Source: JBHENC01 sp051000345 (lineage in GTDB: Bacteria > Acidobacteriota > Blastocatellia > Pyrinomonadales > Pyrinomonadaceae). From it: DNA of 64,000 nucleotides. The stretch spans positions 15,416-79,415 of the forward strand of contig JBPCOJ010000100.1 in assembly GCA_051000345.1 (NCBI GenBank), in the 5' to 3' direction. Under the pieces are notes generated by a model, which saw only the letters and a list, made by a program, of their open reading frames with translations, was not told the DNA's origin and searched no databases. Shown here piece by piece: positions 35,913 to 43,948 of the stretch; the stretch's first letter is position 1, and every line of letters starts with the position of its first letter. The translations under genes and the position numbers were made by a program.

Positions 35913-35940
35913 TTTCAAATCCGGCGCTGCGCTCTATAAA
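35913..35940 (+). promoter_or_regulatory. Candidate promoter of the SET-domain gene
   Basis: TTTCAA at 35913-35918 and TATAAA at 35935-35940 with a 16-base spacer. The predicted transcription start falls within a few bases of the ATG at 35951, so the message would be nearly leaderless, which fits the missing Shine-Dalgarno. Confidence 0.35.
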
Positions 35941-35950
35941 TTGAATACTA

Positions 35951-36334
35951 ATGCCATTACAAAATTACGCTCTGAAACGCACACAGACAGGCTTAGGCTT
36001 GTTTACCTTGCAAGCTATCGCGCCGCGAAAACGGATCATTCAATACGTCGGCCCCGTGATAGATGCCGCAGAAGTAAAACGAAAGGGAGGCAAATACTTG
36101 TTTGAAATAGACGAGGAATATGCCATCGACGGCAGCGCGCGGAGCAATATCGCCCGCTATATTAATCATTCGTGCCGCCCGAATGCGGAAGCCTTCGTTA
36201 CCGGCAAAAGGATATGGATTTGGTCAAGGAAAATTATCCGTGCGGGCGAAGAAATTACCATCGACTACGGCACAGACTACTTTGACGAACACATCGAGCC
36301 GAAAGGCTGTCGATGCAAAAAATGCGCGGCCTAA
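35951..36334 (+). CDS. SET-domain protein lysine methyltransferase-like
   Basis: A compact 127-residue SET protein. The SAM- and lysine-channel motifs are present: GLGLFTLQAI near the start (11-23), RYINHSCRPN (69-78) and EEITIDYG (100-107). A Cys-rich post-SET-like end (GCRCKKC, 119-125) would bind zinc. SET enzymes methylate lysines on proteins; in bacteria single-domain forms are scattered and their targets are mostly unknown. It lies alone between gmhA and a broken two-component gene. Confidence 0.85.
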   Translation: MPLQNYALKRTQTGLGLFTLQAIAPRKRIIQYVGPVIDAAEVKRKGGKYLFEIDEEYAIDGSARSNIARYINHSCRPNAEAFVTGKRIWIWSRKIIRAGEEITIDYGTDYFDEHIEPKGCRCKKCAA

Positions 36335-36447
36335 CGATTACTTTAAGACGGAAAAAGATATGCACGGAAATCCTATAAATTCCTCGCAAGCGAAAATCGA
36401 CGCCGTGACGAAGGAAGACGCAATCGCTTCACGAGCCTAAAGATCGT

Positions 36448-36795
36448 AAGTTCACGAGCTACACGACGCGCGACGGGCTTTTCGACAGCGGCGTGTTTCA
36501 AATTCTCGAAGACAAGCGCGTGAGGGCAATGAAGCTCTGCAAGTTTGTCAGCAATATCAGGGAGTGCCGGATTTGCTTCTTACGGATGTCGTGATGCCGC
36601 AGATGAACGGGCGCGAGGTGGCGCAACAATTAATTAGAGTTGATGCCGTCGCTGCGCGTCTTGTTTATGTCGGGCTATACGGACGATGCGATTGTGCATC
36701 ACGGCGGGCTCGATGAAGGAGTTTCCTTTATCGAAAAACCTTTCACCCCCGACAGTTTGTTGTCTAAGGTGCGCGAAGTTCTCGACGCGAAGTGA
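36448..36795 (+). pseudogene. Collapsed hybrid two-component gene (propeller repeat joined to receiver domain)
   Basis: The first stretch reads KFTSYTTRDGLFDSGVFQIL, a two-component-regulator propeller repeat. It jumps directly into the end of a receiver domain: GNEALQVCQQYQGVPDLLLT, then TDVVMPQMNGREVA with the phospho-acceptor Asp, and after a one-base frame change near 36640 LFMSGYTDD and FIEKPFTPDSLLSKVREVL, with the receiver Lys. The whole sensor kinase core is missing, so a large deletion plus a frameshift destroyed a propeller-type hybrid kinase. The stop at 36793-36795 ends 40 bases before the convergent gene. Confidence 0.65.
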
Positions 36796-36835
36796 GACTC
36801 GGCGAGCGCTGTTTTCTTTTATCAGCGTCGGGCAA

Positions 36836-38161
36836 TTAAGATTTAACAATGCGGGTAAGGCAGGCATGAACGCGCGCGGTTAATTGCGGGCTTGTAAAGG
36901 GCTTCGCTAAATAATCCGTTGCCCCTGCGTTGAAGGCTTGGCGGATGCTGTTCTCATCGTCCATGCCGGTCAGCATCAGCACGGGTATGTGCGCTGTCTT
37001 AGCATCTGCGCGCAAAGCCTTCAGCACCTCCAAGCCATTGAGCTGCGGCATCATAAAATCGAGCACCAGCAAATCCGGTATTTCCTTACTAATGAGTCGA
37101 AGCGCTTCTTCTCCGTCGGCTCCCTCGGAAAGTTTATAACCCTGACGCAGCAGCACGCTTTTCGTCATCAAACGCAAAGCATAGTCATCGTCCACGACGA
37201 GAATGTGCAATGCAGAAGGAATCACGCCGGTAGGAACAACGACAGTCACAGGCTTCGGCTGCCGTTCATTGTTCGGCTCGATAACGGCCGTGTATCCCTC
37301 ATAAGCGCAGAAAACATCTATATCAGAACCACAACGACGGGCTACCTCGCGCGCCTTTTCTTCAAGCTCTGTTAAAAAGGCGTCGTTATGTGTGGGATCA
37401 TGGTGTGTTAAAGCCAATCGGCGCACGCCTGCTGCCGCCGCAATCTCGACCACATAATCATACGGGCTATGTCCCCAATTTTTTTTTGCGCTGTATTCTT
37501 CGGGCGTATATTGCGCGTCGTGTATGACTAAATCGGCATCCGCCATAAACCTTGCATGGCGGCGATCACCTTCATGCAAAATCGAATCGACGTGTCCCGG
37601 TTCAGCGCCGCTGCGCCAGAGAGTTCCGGCAAACGGTTCGTGATCGGTTATGTAAACGACCACCACGCCGTCGCACTCTATTCTATAACCCAGAGTCAAA
37701 GCGGGATGGTGCGGAAATTGTGTGGAGATTCTCGTATTGGCGATGGTGTGGGTGCCTTCATCCAGATCATGATAGTCGATGGTGGCGGGCAGTTGCGACA
37801 GTTCGACTGGAAAGTATGCGAACTCCATCTGGCCTGTGAGAATATCCTGTAAAGAGCGCTGCCCTCCTTTGGGAGCATAGACATCTATCTTATTGCCGGG
37901 AATAAAGGCTGGCGCAAAAAAAGGAAATCCCTGTATGTGATCCCAATGCGTATGGCCGAGCAGCAAGGATGCGCTGATTGCCTTCGTCGCCGTCGCTAAT
38001 AACTCTGCGCCGAGCGGCCTTACGCCCGTGCCGCAGTCGAGTATCAGTGTTTCTCCTGCGCTCGTCGTTACCTCGACGCACGAAGTATTCCCGCCGTAAT
38101 GAAGTGTCGTCGGCCCCGGCGTCGCAATGGAGCCTCTTGTTCCCCAGAAACGTAGCTGCAT
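36836..38161 (-). CDS. Metallo-beta-lactamase-fold hydrolase fused to a response-regulator receiver domain
   Basis: A 441-residue two-domain protein. Residues 1 to about 300 form a metallo-beta-lactamase fold like the RNase Z/phosphodiesterase (PqqB) branch, with FWGTRGSIATPGP and the zinc motif HTHWDH, later histidines in LVIHDAQYTPEEY and LALTHHDPTHND. From about 318 a CheY-like receiver follows (HILVVDDDYAL, phospho-acceptor Asp in LLVLDFMMPQLNG, Lys in YLAKPFT). Phosphorylation probably controls the hydrolase, perhaps cleaving a cyclic nucleotide or similar phosphodiester. GGAG lies 9 bases before the ATG at 38161, which I prefer over 38188. No kinase gene is adjacent; the nearest is the decayed one just downstream. 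Confidence 0.85.
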   Translation of the reverse strand: MQLRFWGTRGSIATPGPTTLHYGGNTSCVEVTTSAGETLILDCGTGVRPLGAELLATATKAISASLLLGHTHWDHIQGFPFFAPAFIPGNKIDVYAPKGGQRSLQDILTGQMEFAYFPVELSQLPATIDYHDLDEGTHTIANTRISTQFPHHPALTLGYRIECDGVVVVYITDHEPFAGTLWRSGAEPGHVDSILHEGDRRHARFMADADLVIHDAQYTPEEYSAKKNWGHSPYDYVVEIAAAAGVRRLALTHHDPTHNDAFLTELEEKAREVARRCGSDIDVFCAYEGYTAVIEPNNERQPKPVTVVVPTGVIPSALHILVVDDDYALRLMTKSVLLRQGYKLSEGADGEEALRLISKEIPDLLVLDFMMPQLNGLEVLKALRADAKTAHIPVLMLTGMDDENSIRQAFNAGATDYLAKPFTSPQLTARVHACLTRIVKS

Positions 38162-38366
38162 TAATCGTCGCTCCTTCGGAATCCGCATCCCAATTGAAAA
38201 ACGAGGGGATTTGCTAAAACTATTTAACGCTGGCGAGTAATGTCATTATACACTTTATTGCAGAGTGCCTTCGCGCAAGTTTCCGGCAATCCGGCGGCGT
38301 GTTATTTCAAGTTTATGGGTAAGCGGAGCGGCGCGACGGTTTGGAAACGGCGCGGTGCCGATTTTC

Positions 38367-38397
38367 TTGACAAAAGCACGCGCCGCCGTGATATAAA
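38367..38397 (+). promoter_or_regulatory. Candidate sigma-70 promoter in a decayed intergenic region
   Basis: A perfect TTGACA at 38367-38372, with GATATA 17 bases (or TATAAA 19 bases) further on. The stretch 38162-38634 holds no gene I can support. The promoter points to the GH43 remnant and the nucleotidyltransferase about 450 bases away. Confidence 0.3.
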
Positions 38398-38634
38398 CAC
38401 ACCTCAAGCGAGTATATTATTTAATGATTAGCGGTTAGGTGGTTCCGAATTCTATTGCTTGGATGTTTGAGTTTTGTATTTGTTCGGCCATATACGAGAT
38501 TGCTTTGATAGTCATTCCTCATTTCCAAGATTAGCTGCAAGCCTTTTAGTGTAATACCTTATCGGTTCGTCTCGGCGTGTCGGTGTTTAGTAAAGCGAGA
38601 AAATTTTGATCGAAGAAGCGTTGCTCTTTGTGTC

Positions 38635-38853
38635 AAAGGTTCATTCTTCAAATCGCCGGATGGCAAAGAGGATTGGATTCTGTATCACGCCAATAGCGAA
38701 TCACATCAGGGATGCGGCAGATTTCGCTCGCCGCGTGCGCAGCGATTTACGTGGAAAGCCGACGGCACACCGGACTTCGGCGCGCCTGTGTCGATTAATA
38801 CCCCGATACCTAAACCTTCCGGCGAAGATAAGCGAACAGGAAAAATCAAATGA
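38635..38853 (+). pseudogene. C-terminal remnant of a family 43 glycoside hydrolase
   Basis: In frame from about 38635 the sequence reads GSFFKSPDGKEDWILYHANS, then GCGRFRSPRAQRFTWKADGT and PDFGAPVSI, the closing strands of GH43 enzymes (arabinan or xyloside hydrolases). The catalytic front of the gene is gone; upstream sequence is unrelated. The stop codon overlaps the start of the next gene as ATGA (38850-38853), so the remnant could still be translationally coupled if it is read. Confidence 0.65.
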
Positions 38854-39599
38854 AGTTAATCGTTCTGGCAGCAGGCTACGCCACGCGTTTGTATCCGCTC
38901 ACCCTCAATCAACCGAAGCCGCTACTGACCGTCGCGGGAAAGCCTATGCTAGAGCATGTGCTGGACAACTTAACTACGATTGATGACATTGACCGCATCT
39001 ACATCGTTACTAACAACAAATTCGCCGGTCACTTTCAGCGTTGGTCGGAAGCGTATCGTGCCGGTGAAATTAAATCCGATATTACAATCGTCAACGACGG
39101 CTCGACAGATGATACGAACAAGTTGGGCGCGATTGGTGATTTGCGTCTCGTGTTGACGAAAGAGAAAATCGAAGACGATCTAATCGTGGTCGCGGGCGAT
39201 AATCTTTTCAGCCACAGTCTAAAGGAATTTTCTACTATCTGCCGCGAGAAAAACGCGCCCGTGCTGGCTGTTTATGACGTGGGGAATCTAGACGAAATCA
39301 AAAAATATAATGCGATTGAAACCGACGGTGACGGTCGCATTACGTTCTTTGAGGAGAAGCCGCAGCATCCCAAAAGCACTTTGACGGGAATCGCGCTTTA
39401 CTATTACCCGAAGTCCGCGCTATCGCTCATAGAGCAGTATGTCGCTGAAGGAAACAACCCGGATCAACCGGGACGTCTCGTCGAATGGATGTACAAACGC
39501 ACCCCGTTCTATACTTGGCTTGTGCCGGGCATTTGGTACGACGTGGGGTCTAAGGAAACATTGGAAGAAGCGAATCGGATTTTCGCGTCGAAGCCGTAA
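38850..39599 (+). CDS. Nucleotidyltransferase family protein (sugar-1-phosphate nucleotidyltransferase)
   Basis: A 249-residue enzyme of the RmlA/GalU/HddC class that joins a sugar-1-phosphate to a nucleotide. The N-terminal signature is LAAGYATRLYPLT with the downstream QPKPLLTVAGKPMLEH; the Mg2+-binding region VVAGDNLF and the FEEKPQHPKST stretch with catalytic lysine follow. It lacks the C-terminal left-handed helix of longer enzymes. GAACAGG lies about 11 bases before the ATG. The substrate cannot be told; a heptose role with gmhA is possible but not shown. Confidence 0.82.
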   Translation: MKLIVLAAGYATRLYPLTLNQPKPLLTVAGKPMLEHVLDNLTTIDDIDRIYIVTNNKFAGHFQRWSEAYRAGEIKSDITIVNDGSTDDTNKLGAIGDLRLVLTKEKIEDDLIVVAGDNLFSHSLKEFSTICREKNAPVLAVYDVGNLDEIKKYNAIETDGDGRITFFEEKPQHPKSTLTGIALYYYPKSALSLIEQYVAEGNNPDQPGRLVEWMYKRTPFYTWLVPGIWYDVGSKETLEEANRIFASKP

Positions 39600-39689
39600 A
39601 AGCTTTGCCGAAGAGTTCACCGCCCGATTAACTTTCAGATATACGTGCCGGATAAATTTTTCGGCGCAGAATAAGTTGATAATCAAATC

Positions 39690-41120
39690 GTGAAACGTAT
39701 TTACAGAGCACTGCTGATCTTCTGCGTGCTCGTTCACACCGCACCGCCAATTAGTAACGAATTGCTTTTCGCTCAACAGCCTCCTCCTGCGCAAACTAAT
39801 CAACGCACAGGCAAAGCTTACGGCGGCGCGGACACCGTGCAAAAACCGCCGCCGCCAGTTTCGCAAGGCCAATCTCCCGTTACCTTCATAGACATCACGA
39901 CGCAATCCGGCATCGGCTTTCATCACGAAGCTTCACCCACTTCGCAGAAGTATTTGATGGAAACGATGGGCGGCGGCGTGGCCGCGATTGACTACGACAA
40001 CGACGGGCGCATGGACTTATTCTTTACTAACGGTGCGCGCCTCGATGATCCGATGCTGAAAGGCGCGATGCCCGATAAGCGCGACCCGAAATATTGGAAT
40101 CGCTTGTATCATCAGAAAGCAGACGGCACATTTGAGGACGCAAGCGTCAAGGCAGGAGTGAGCGATCCGCAAAAGTATTACGGATTATCTTCGGCCTTCG
40201 TTCATATTAACGAAGATAAACTGCTCGATTTGATTGTCGTCAACGATTCGACGCCGAAGCAGCTTTATATCAATAAAGGCGACGGCACGTTCGAGGAAGT
40301 CGGCTATCAATCCGGCGTTGCGCTGAACGAGAACGGCCGCGAGCAGGCGGGCATGGGCTTGGGCGTCGGCGATTACGATAACGACGGGCGCGTTGATTTC
40401 TACATCACAAACTTTTCGGATGATTCCAACACGCTCTATCACAATGACGGCGAAGGCAATTTCACGGATGTCACTGCGCAGGCCGGTCATGGCGAAACGA
40501 CGCTGCCGTTTCTCGGCTGGGGAACAAGCTTTCTGGATTTTGATAACGACGGCTGGAAGGATATTTTAGTGGTGAACGGGCATGTGTATCCGGGCGTTGA
40601 CGAACACCAGTGGAGAACGAGTTTCGGGCAGCAGCCGCTTTTATTTCGCAATCTCTCGAACGGCAAATTCGAGCGCGTCGCAGCAGCGCCCGGCAGCGGC
40701 CTCGCCGAAGCATGGTGCAGTCGCGGTCTCGCCGTAGGGGATTTGGATGGCGACGGGCGGCTCGATGTCGTCATCAATAATATGGACGGGCAGCCCGCAA
40801 TCCTGCGCAACGTGACGAAGCCGGAGCGCCGCTGGCTGGAAGTGCGCTTGATCGGAGATGCGGGAAAACATAGTCCGCGCGATGCGACGGGAGCAATCTG
40901 TTACGTCACGACGGGCAAATTGCGCCAACGCGCGGACGTCGTGAGCGGCGCGAGCTATGCTTCGCAAAGCGACATGCGGCTTCATTTCGGATTGGGCGAC
41001 GCGACGGCAATAAACAAGCTGGAAGTGCAGTGGCCGGACGGCGCGCTGGAAGAAGTAAAAGTACCCGGCGTAGATCGCGTGCTGACCATTTTTGAAGGCA
41101 AAGGCGTTGTCAATCATTAA
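39690..41120 (+). CDS. CRTAC1 family exported protein (FG-GAP repeats plus ASPIC/UnbV)
   Basis: A 476-residue protein with a signal peptide (MKRIYRALLIFCVLVHTAPP) and a proline/glutamine linker. Repeats with Ca2+-binding loops follow: AIDYDNDGRMDLFFTNG, GDYDNDGRVDFYITNF, DFDNDGWKDILVVNG and GDLDGDGRLDVVINN, which build a beta-propeller of the FG-GAP/VCBS type. The end is an ASPIC/UnbV domain (GASYASQSDMRLHFGLG, then VQWPDG). Such proteins are exported and abundant in Acidobacteriota and Planctomycetota; function is uncertain. The start is a GTG at 39690, 90 bases after the nucleotidyltransferase stop. Confidence 0.88.
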   Translation: MKRIYRALLIFCVLVHTAPPISNELLFAQQPPPAQTNQRTGKAYGGADTVQKPPPPVSQGQSPVTFIDITTQSGIGFHHEASPTSQKYLMETMGGGVAAIDYDNDGRMDLFFTNGARLDDPMLKGAMPDKRDPKYWNRLYHQKADGTFEDASVKAGVSDPQKYYGLSSAFVHINEDKLLDLIVVNDSTPKQLYINKGDGTFEEVGYQSGVALNENGREQAGMGLGVGDYDNDGRVDFYITNFSDDSNTLYHNDGEGNFTDVTAQAGHGETTLPFLGWGTSFLDFDNDGWKDILVVNGHVYPGVDEHQWRTSFGQQPLLFRNLSNGKFERVAAAPGSGLAEAWCSRGLAVGDLDGDGRLDVVINNMDGQPAILRNVTKPERRWLEVRLIGDAGKHSPRDATGAICYVTTGKLRQRADVVSGASYASQSDMRLHFGLGDATAINKLEVQWPDGALEEVKVPGVDRVLTIFEGKGVVNH

Positions 41121-41726
41121 AGCATCTGCGCTTTCACATAGCGCAACGCAAAGAGACAACGGGGAAGTACCTTACGGCGATCATTACTGCTCTATTGCTG
41201 CATACACGCGCGACAACTTTCACTAAACCGAGTATCGCTTCTACCGGCATTGTCCCCTATAACTGTCATCATAATCCTTCCGGCGCAAGTAGCAGATGTG
41301 CGCTTCGGCTCAAGCAATAATCAATCAAGCAGTATTCAGCATTATTATCCCCGTCGGAAAGGGCTAAAGTATTCATAGTTAGCTGGCAGCGCTTCCGCAT
41401 ACGCACGTTTGATACCTCTTTCTCCGTTTTTAATTCCCGCCGGTTCATCAATACATCAGTAGCGCGATGAAACCCGATCCTGTAAAGCGCGCCTGAAACT
41501 ATAAGAATTTCTGAGCGCAATTTTTTTACTTTTCTACTATGTCGGGAATAAATCCGCCTGCGTCAAGCATCACCATAGCAGTTCGATTAACTGATCGCAG
41601 TGGGTCAAGGAAATTCGCGCGAAAGCGAATTATAAATCGTCAGTGATGAAGAAACTTTGACTAACACTGCCGTCAATTATCAATTAAGCAGCAATGCATA
41701 ATTCAAGCAGACCTAAAGGAAAAGAT
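41121..41726 (+). other. Intergenic region before the redox cassette
   Basis: About 600 bases without a gene I can support. Short frames exist on both strands but have no recognisable motif. A weak TTGACT at 41657 lies 65 bases before the thioredoxin start and may belong to its promoter. Confidence 0.4.
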
Positions 41727-42173
41727 ATGAAAATCAAAACAATTCGTTTGGCAATCGTCGCGCTGGCTTTTGTCGCTTTGCTTACGCCGTTCATGACGAC
41801 GAATGCGCGGAATTCTGCGGTCAAAAAGAAAAGCGCCAAACAGACAGTCGTCCTCCTGCACGCAGACTGGTGCGGCGCGTGCAAAAAACTTGCGCCGATA
41901 CTTGCCGACCTCAAACAGCAGTACGGCGACCGTCTCAATTTTGTTGAACTCGATGTGACGAACGAAGAAACGACGGCGCAGGCCGCCAAGACCGCGCAGC
42001 GACTCGGCATCGGCAAATTTTTTGAAACCAACAAAAAGAAATCATCGCTCGTCGCCGTCGTCGGCAAAGGCGGTAAGGTGCTGTTCCAAACTCATTACAG
42101 CACGAATCCTAAGGGCAGCTTCGAGCGCGAAACTTACACGCGCGCCTTCGACGCGGCAATTGCCAAAGGCTGA
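41727..42173 (+). CDS. Thioredoxin-fold protein, exported or membrane anchored
   Basis: A 148-residue protein with an N-terminal hydrophobic segment (5-24), so it acts outside the cytosol or tethered to the membrane. The active site is WCGAC (C49, C52) in a VVLLHADWCGACKKLAPIL strand-helix context, with the rest of the thioredoxin fold behind it. It probably exchanges disulfides with the CcdA-type protein encoded next. AAAGGAAAAGAT precedes the ATG at 41727, which I prefer over an ATG at 41694. It heads a three-gene redox set. Confidence 0.82.
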   Translation: MKIKTIRLAIVALAFVALLTPFMTTNARNSAVKKKSAKQTVVLLHADWCGACKKLAPILADLKQQYGDRLNFVELDVTNEETTAQAAKTAQRLGIGKFFETNKKKSSLVAVVGKGGKVLFQTHYSTNPKGSFERETYTRAFDAAIAKG

Positions 42174-42332
42174 TACGCGCAACACTATCGAAGGCGGCAA
42201 AGGGGGCGTGCCGTCTTCAGTGGAGCGCGGCGGCGCGATGGCACGCCGCATTCCGCTTGCTTGAAAATCTGGCAAGCGTGAAACACGCCGCGCTCCAATT
42301 TCTTTTAATACTCTACGCAAAGGATAAAGACG

Positions 42333-43070
42333 ATGAACGGCATCGCTGCCAACCTTCAAGAATATTTGAGAGCGGGTTCGCTGCTCGCGTATCCGGCAGC
42401 TTTTTTAGCCGGACTGCTCATCAGCTTTACGCCGTGCGTTTATCCAATCATTCCGATTCAACTCGGCTTCATCGGCGGGCAGACTGCGCGTATGAATGCC
42501 GACGATGCGGGAGCGCGCGGCATCAGCGCGCGCGGCTTCAAGCTCTCCGTGCTGTTCGTCACGGGAATGGCAATCGTTTATGCCGCGCTCGGCGCGTTCG
42601 CTTCCCTGACGGGAACGCTGTTCGGCATTTGGGCGGCGAGTCCATGGACGTACATCTTGGTGGGCAACATCGTGCTCTTGCTTGCGCTCTCGATGCTCGA
42701 CGTATTCACCTTGCCGACGCCGCAATTTCTTTCGAGCTGGAATCCGGAGCGTAAAGGCAACGGCTATCTTTCGGCGGTGCTGGTCGGCGCGGCGTCCGGC
42801 CTCGTCGTCGGCCCCTGCACGGCTCCGGCGCTCGGCGCAGCATTGGCTTACGTCGGCGCGCAGGCCAATGTCTTCTTCGGCACGACGATACTCTTTACGT
42901 TCGCGTTCGGCATGGGCGCGCTGATGATCGCGCTCGGCACGTTCAGCGGCGCGCTCGCCGCGCTCCCGCGTTCGGGCGCATGGATGGAGAAAGTTAAGAA
43001 AGGCTTCGGCGTCGTGATGATGTTGCTGGCCGAGTATCTACTGCTCGAAGCGGGCAAGCGATTGGTTTAA
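42333..43070 (+). CDS. CcdA/DsbD-type transmembrane electron transporter
   Basis: A 245-residue membrane protein with six hydrophobic segments. The two catalytic cysteines are in the typical positions: SFTPCVYPIIPIQLGF in the first helix and VGPCTAPALGAALAYV in the fourth. Proteins of this family carry reducing electrons from cytosolic thioredoxin across the membrane to thioredoxin-like proteins outside, for cytochrome c maturation or repair of disulfides. Flanked by a thioredoxin (upstream, 159-base gap) and a TlpA-like lipoprotein (downstream, 74-base gap), it should be the central shuttle of the set. Confidence 0.9.
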   Translation: MNGIAANLQEYLRAGSLLAYPAAFLAGLLISFTPCVYPIIPIQLGFIGGQTARMNADDAGARGISARGFKLSVLFVTGMAIVYAALGAFASLTGTLFGIWAASPWTYILVGNIVLLLALSMLDVFTLPTPQFLSSWNPERKGNGYLSAVLVGAASGLVVGPCTAPALGAALAYVGAQANVFFGTTILFTFAFGMGALMIALGTFSGALAALPRSGAWMEKVKKGFGVVMMLLAEYLLLEAGKRLV

Positions 43071-43144
43071 CGGCAGCGCGGCGCGAACAAACGAGCATCG
43101 CGCGCGGGAAAGAAGAAAAAGAAAGATGATAAGGAGAAAGAATC

Positions 43145-43741
43145 ATGAGTAAAGCAAAAGCAATCGTGCTGGGCTGCGCGTTGTTCGCAGCCTTGATCGG
43201 TTTGATTGGCTGCGCGGCGAACAACCGCGCGACAAGCACGACAGCAACGGGCACGACGACGACGCAAACGGCAGCCGACGCGACAACGAAGCAGACGGCG
43301 GCAATCGACACCGCAACAGAGGCGCGCGGCACATCTGTCGGCAATCTCGCGCCGGAGTTTAAGTTGGCGCAGACAAACGGCGCTGAAGTCTCGCTCGACA
43401 GTTTGCGCGGCAAGCCCGCCGTGATCGTGTTCTGGACGGCGTGGTGTCCGTTCTGCAAAGAGGAAGCGCCGCACATCAATGAACTCGCGGCGAAGTATGA
43501 ACCGCGCGGCGTGCGCGTGCTCGGCATCGACATACAGGACAGCGAAGCGCGCACGGCGGGCGGCATACGCGACTTCGGCATCAAGTACGCCGTCGCGCGC
43601 GACGCGGACGCGAGCATTGCGAAGGCTTACAAAGTGCAGGGTACACCGACCATCATCTTCTTGAACAAGGACGGCGTCGTGCGCTACACAGGCAACGAAC
43701 TGCCCGCAGACTACGCCGCGCAACTGGATGCGCTGCTCTGA
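43145..43741 (+). CDS. TlpA-like thiol-disulfide oxidoreductase, lipoprotein
   Basis: A 198-residue exported redoxin. The signal peptide ends in a lipobox (LIGC, Cys23), so it is anchored in the membrane. After a Thr/Ala-rich linker, the TlpA/ResA fold carries NLAPEFKLAQTNGAEVSLDS, the active site WCPFC (C101, C104) in FWTAWCPFCKEEAP, and a cis-Pro region VQGTPTIIFLNKDG. It likely receives electrons from the CcdA-type protein just upstream. GGAG lies a few bases before the ATG. Cytochrome c maturation or general reduction of exported proteins are both possible. Confidence 0.9.
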   Translation: MSKAKAIVLGCALFAALIGLIGCAANNRATSTTATGTTTTQTAADATTKQTAAIDTATEARGTSVGNLAPEFKLAQTNGAEVSLDSLRGKPAVIVFWTAWCPFCKEEAPHINELAAKYEPRGVRVLGIDIQDSEARTAGGIRDFGIKYAVARDADASIAKAYKVQGTPTIIFLNKDGVVRYTGNELPADYAAQLDALL

Positions 43742-43769
43742 AATAGTTGGCATCGAGACGAGAAACAAA

Positions 43770-43850
43770 TAGCAGGGGCAACCACAAGCGGATTTCCCGC
43801 AGATTGAACGGCATTCAATCTAACGGGCAGGAACAATCCGCTGCCCCTAC
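43770..43850. repeat. Large imperfect hairpin, REP/MITE-like
   Basis: An 80-base nested inverted repeat. The arms pair as G(C/T)AGGGGCA, AGCGGAT/ATCCGCT, CCCG/CGGG and a perfect AGATTGAA/TTCAATCT inner stem around the loop CGGCA. It lies in the 207-base gap between the TlpA and glucosidase genes. The structure resembles the palindromic repeats spread in intergenic regions of many genomes; only one copy is seen here. It could also act as a terminator for the redox set. Confidence 0.55.
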
Positions 43851-43948
43851 GATTTATTTGATAGGACACGTGCAATCGCAAACGGCTATAAGTGACAAAC
43901 AAAGCCGATTCAAATGTTCTTTCGGAAGAGGGAGCTAAGCGATAACAA

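Noticed and set aside
38240..38431. Frame beginning MSLYTLLQSAFAQVSGNPAA, reminiscent of the N-terminus of acyl-CoA synthetases
   Set aside because: The similarity covers only about 20 residues and is then lost; it could be chance, so I did not list a pseudogene.
41269..41520. Minus-strand frame of 83 codons before the redox cassette
   Set aside because: No ribosome site, motif or neighbour on its strand; probably non-coding.
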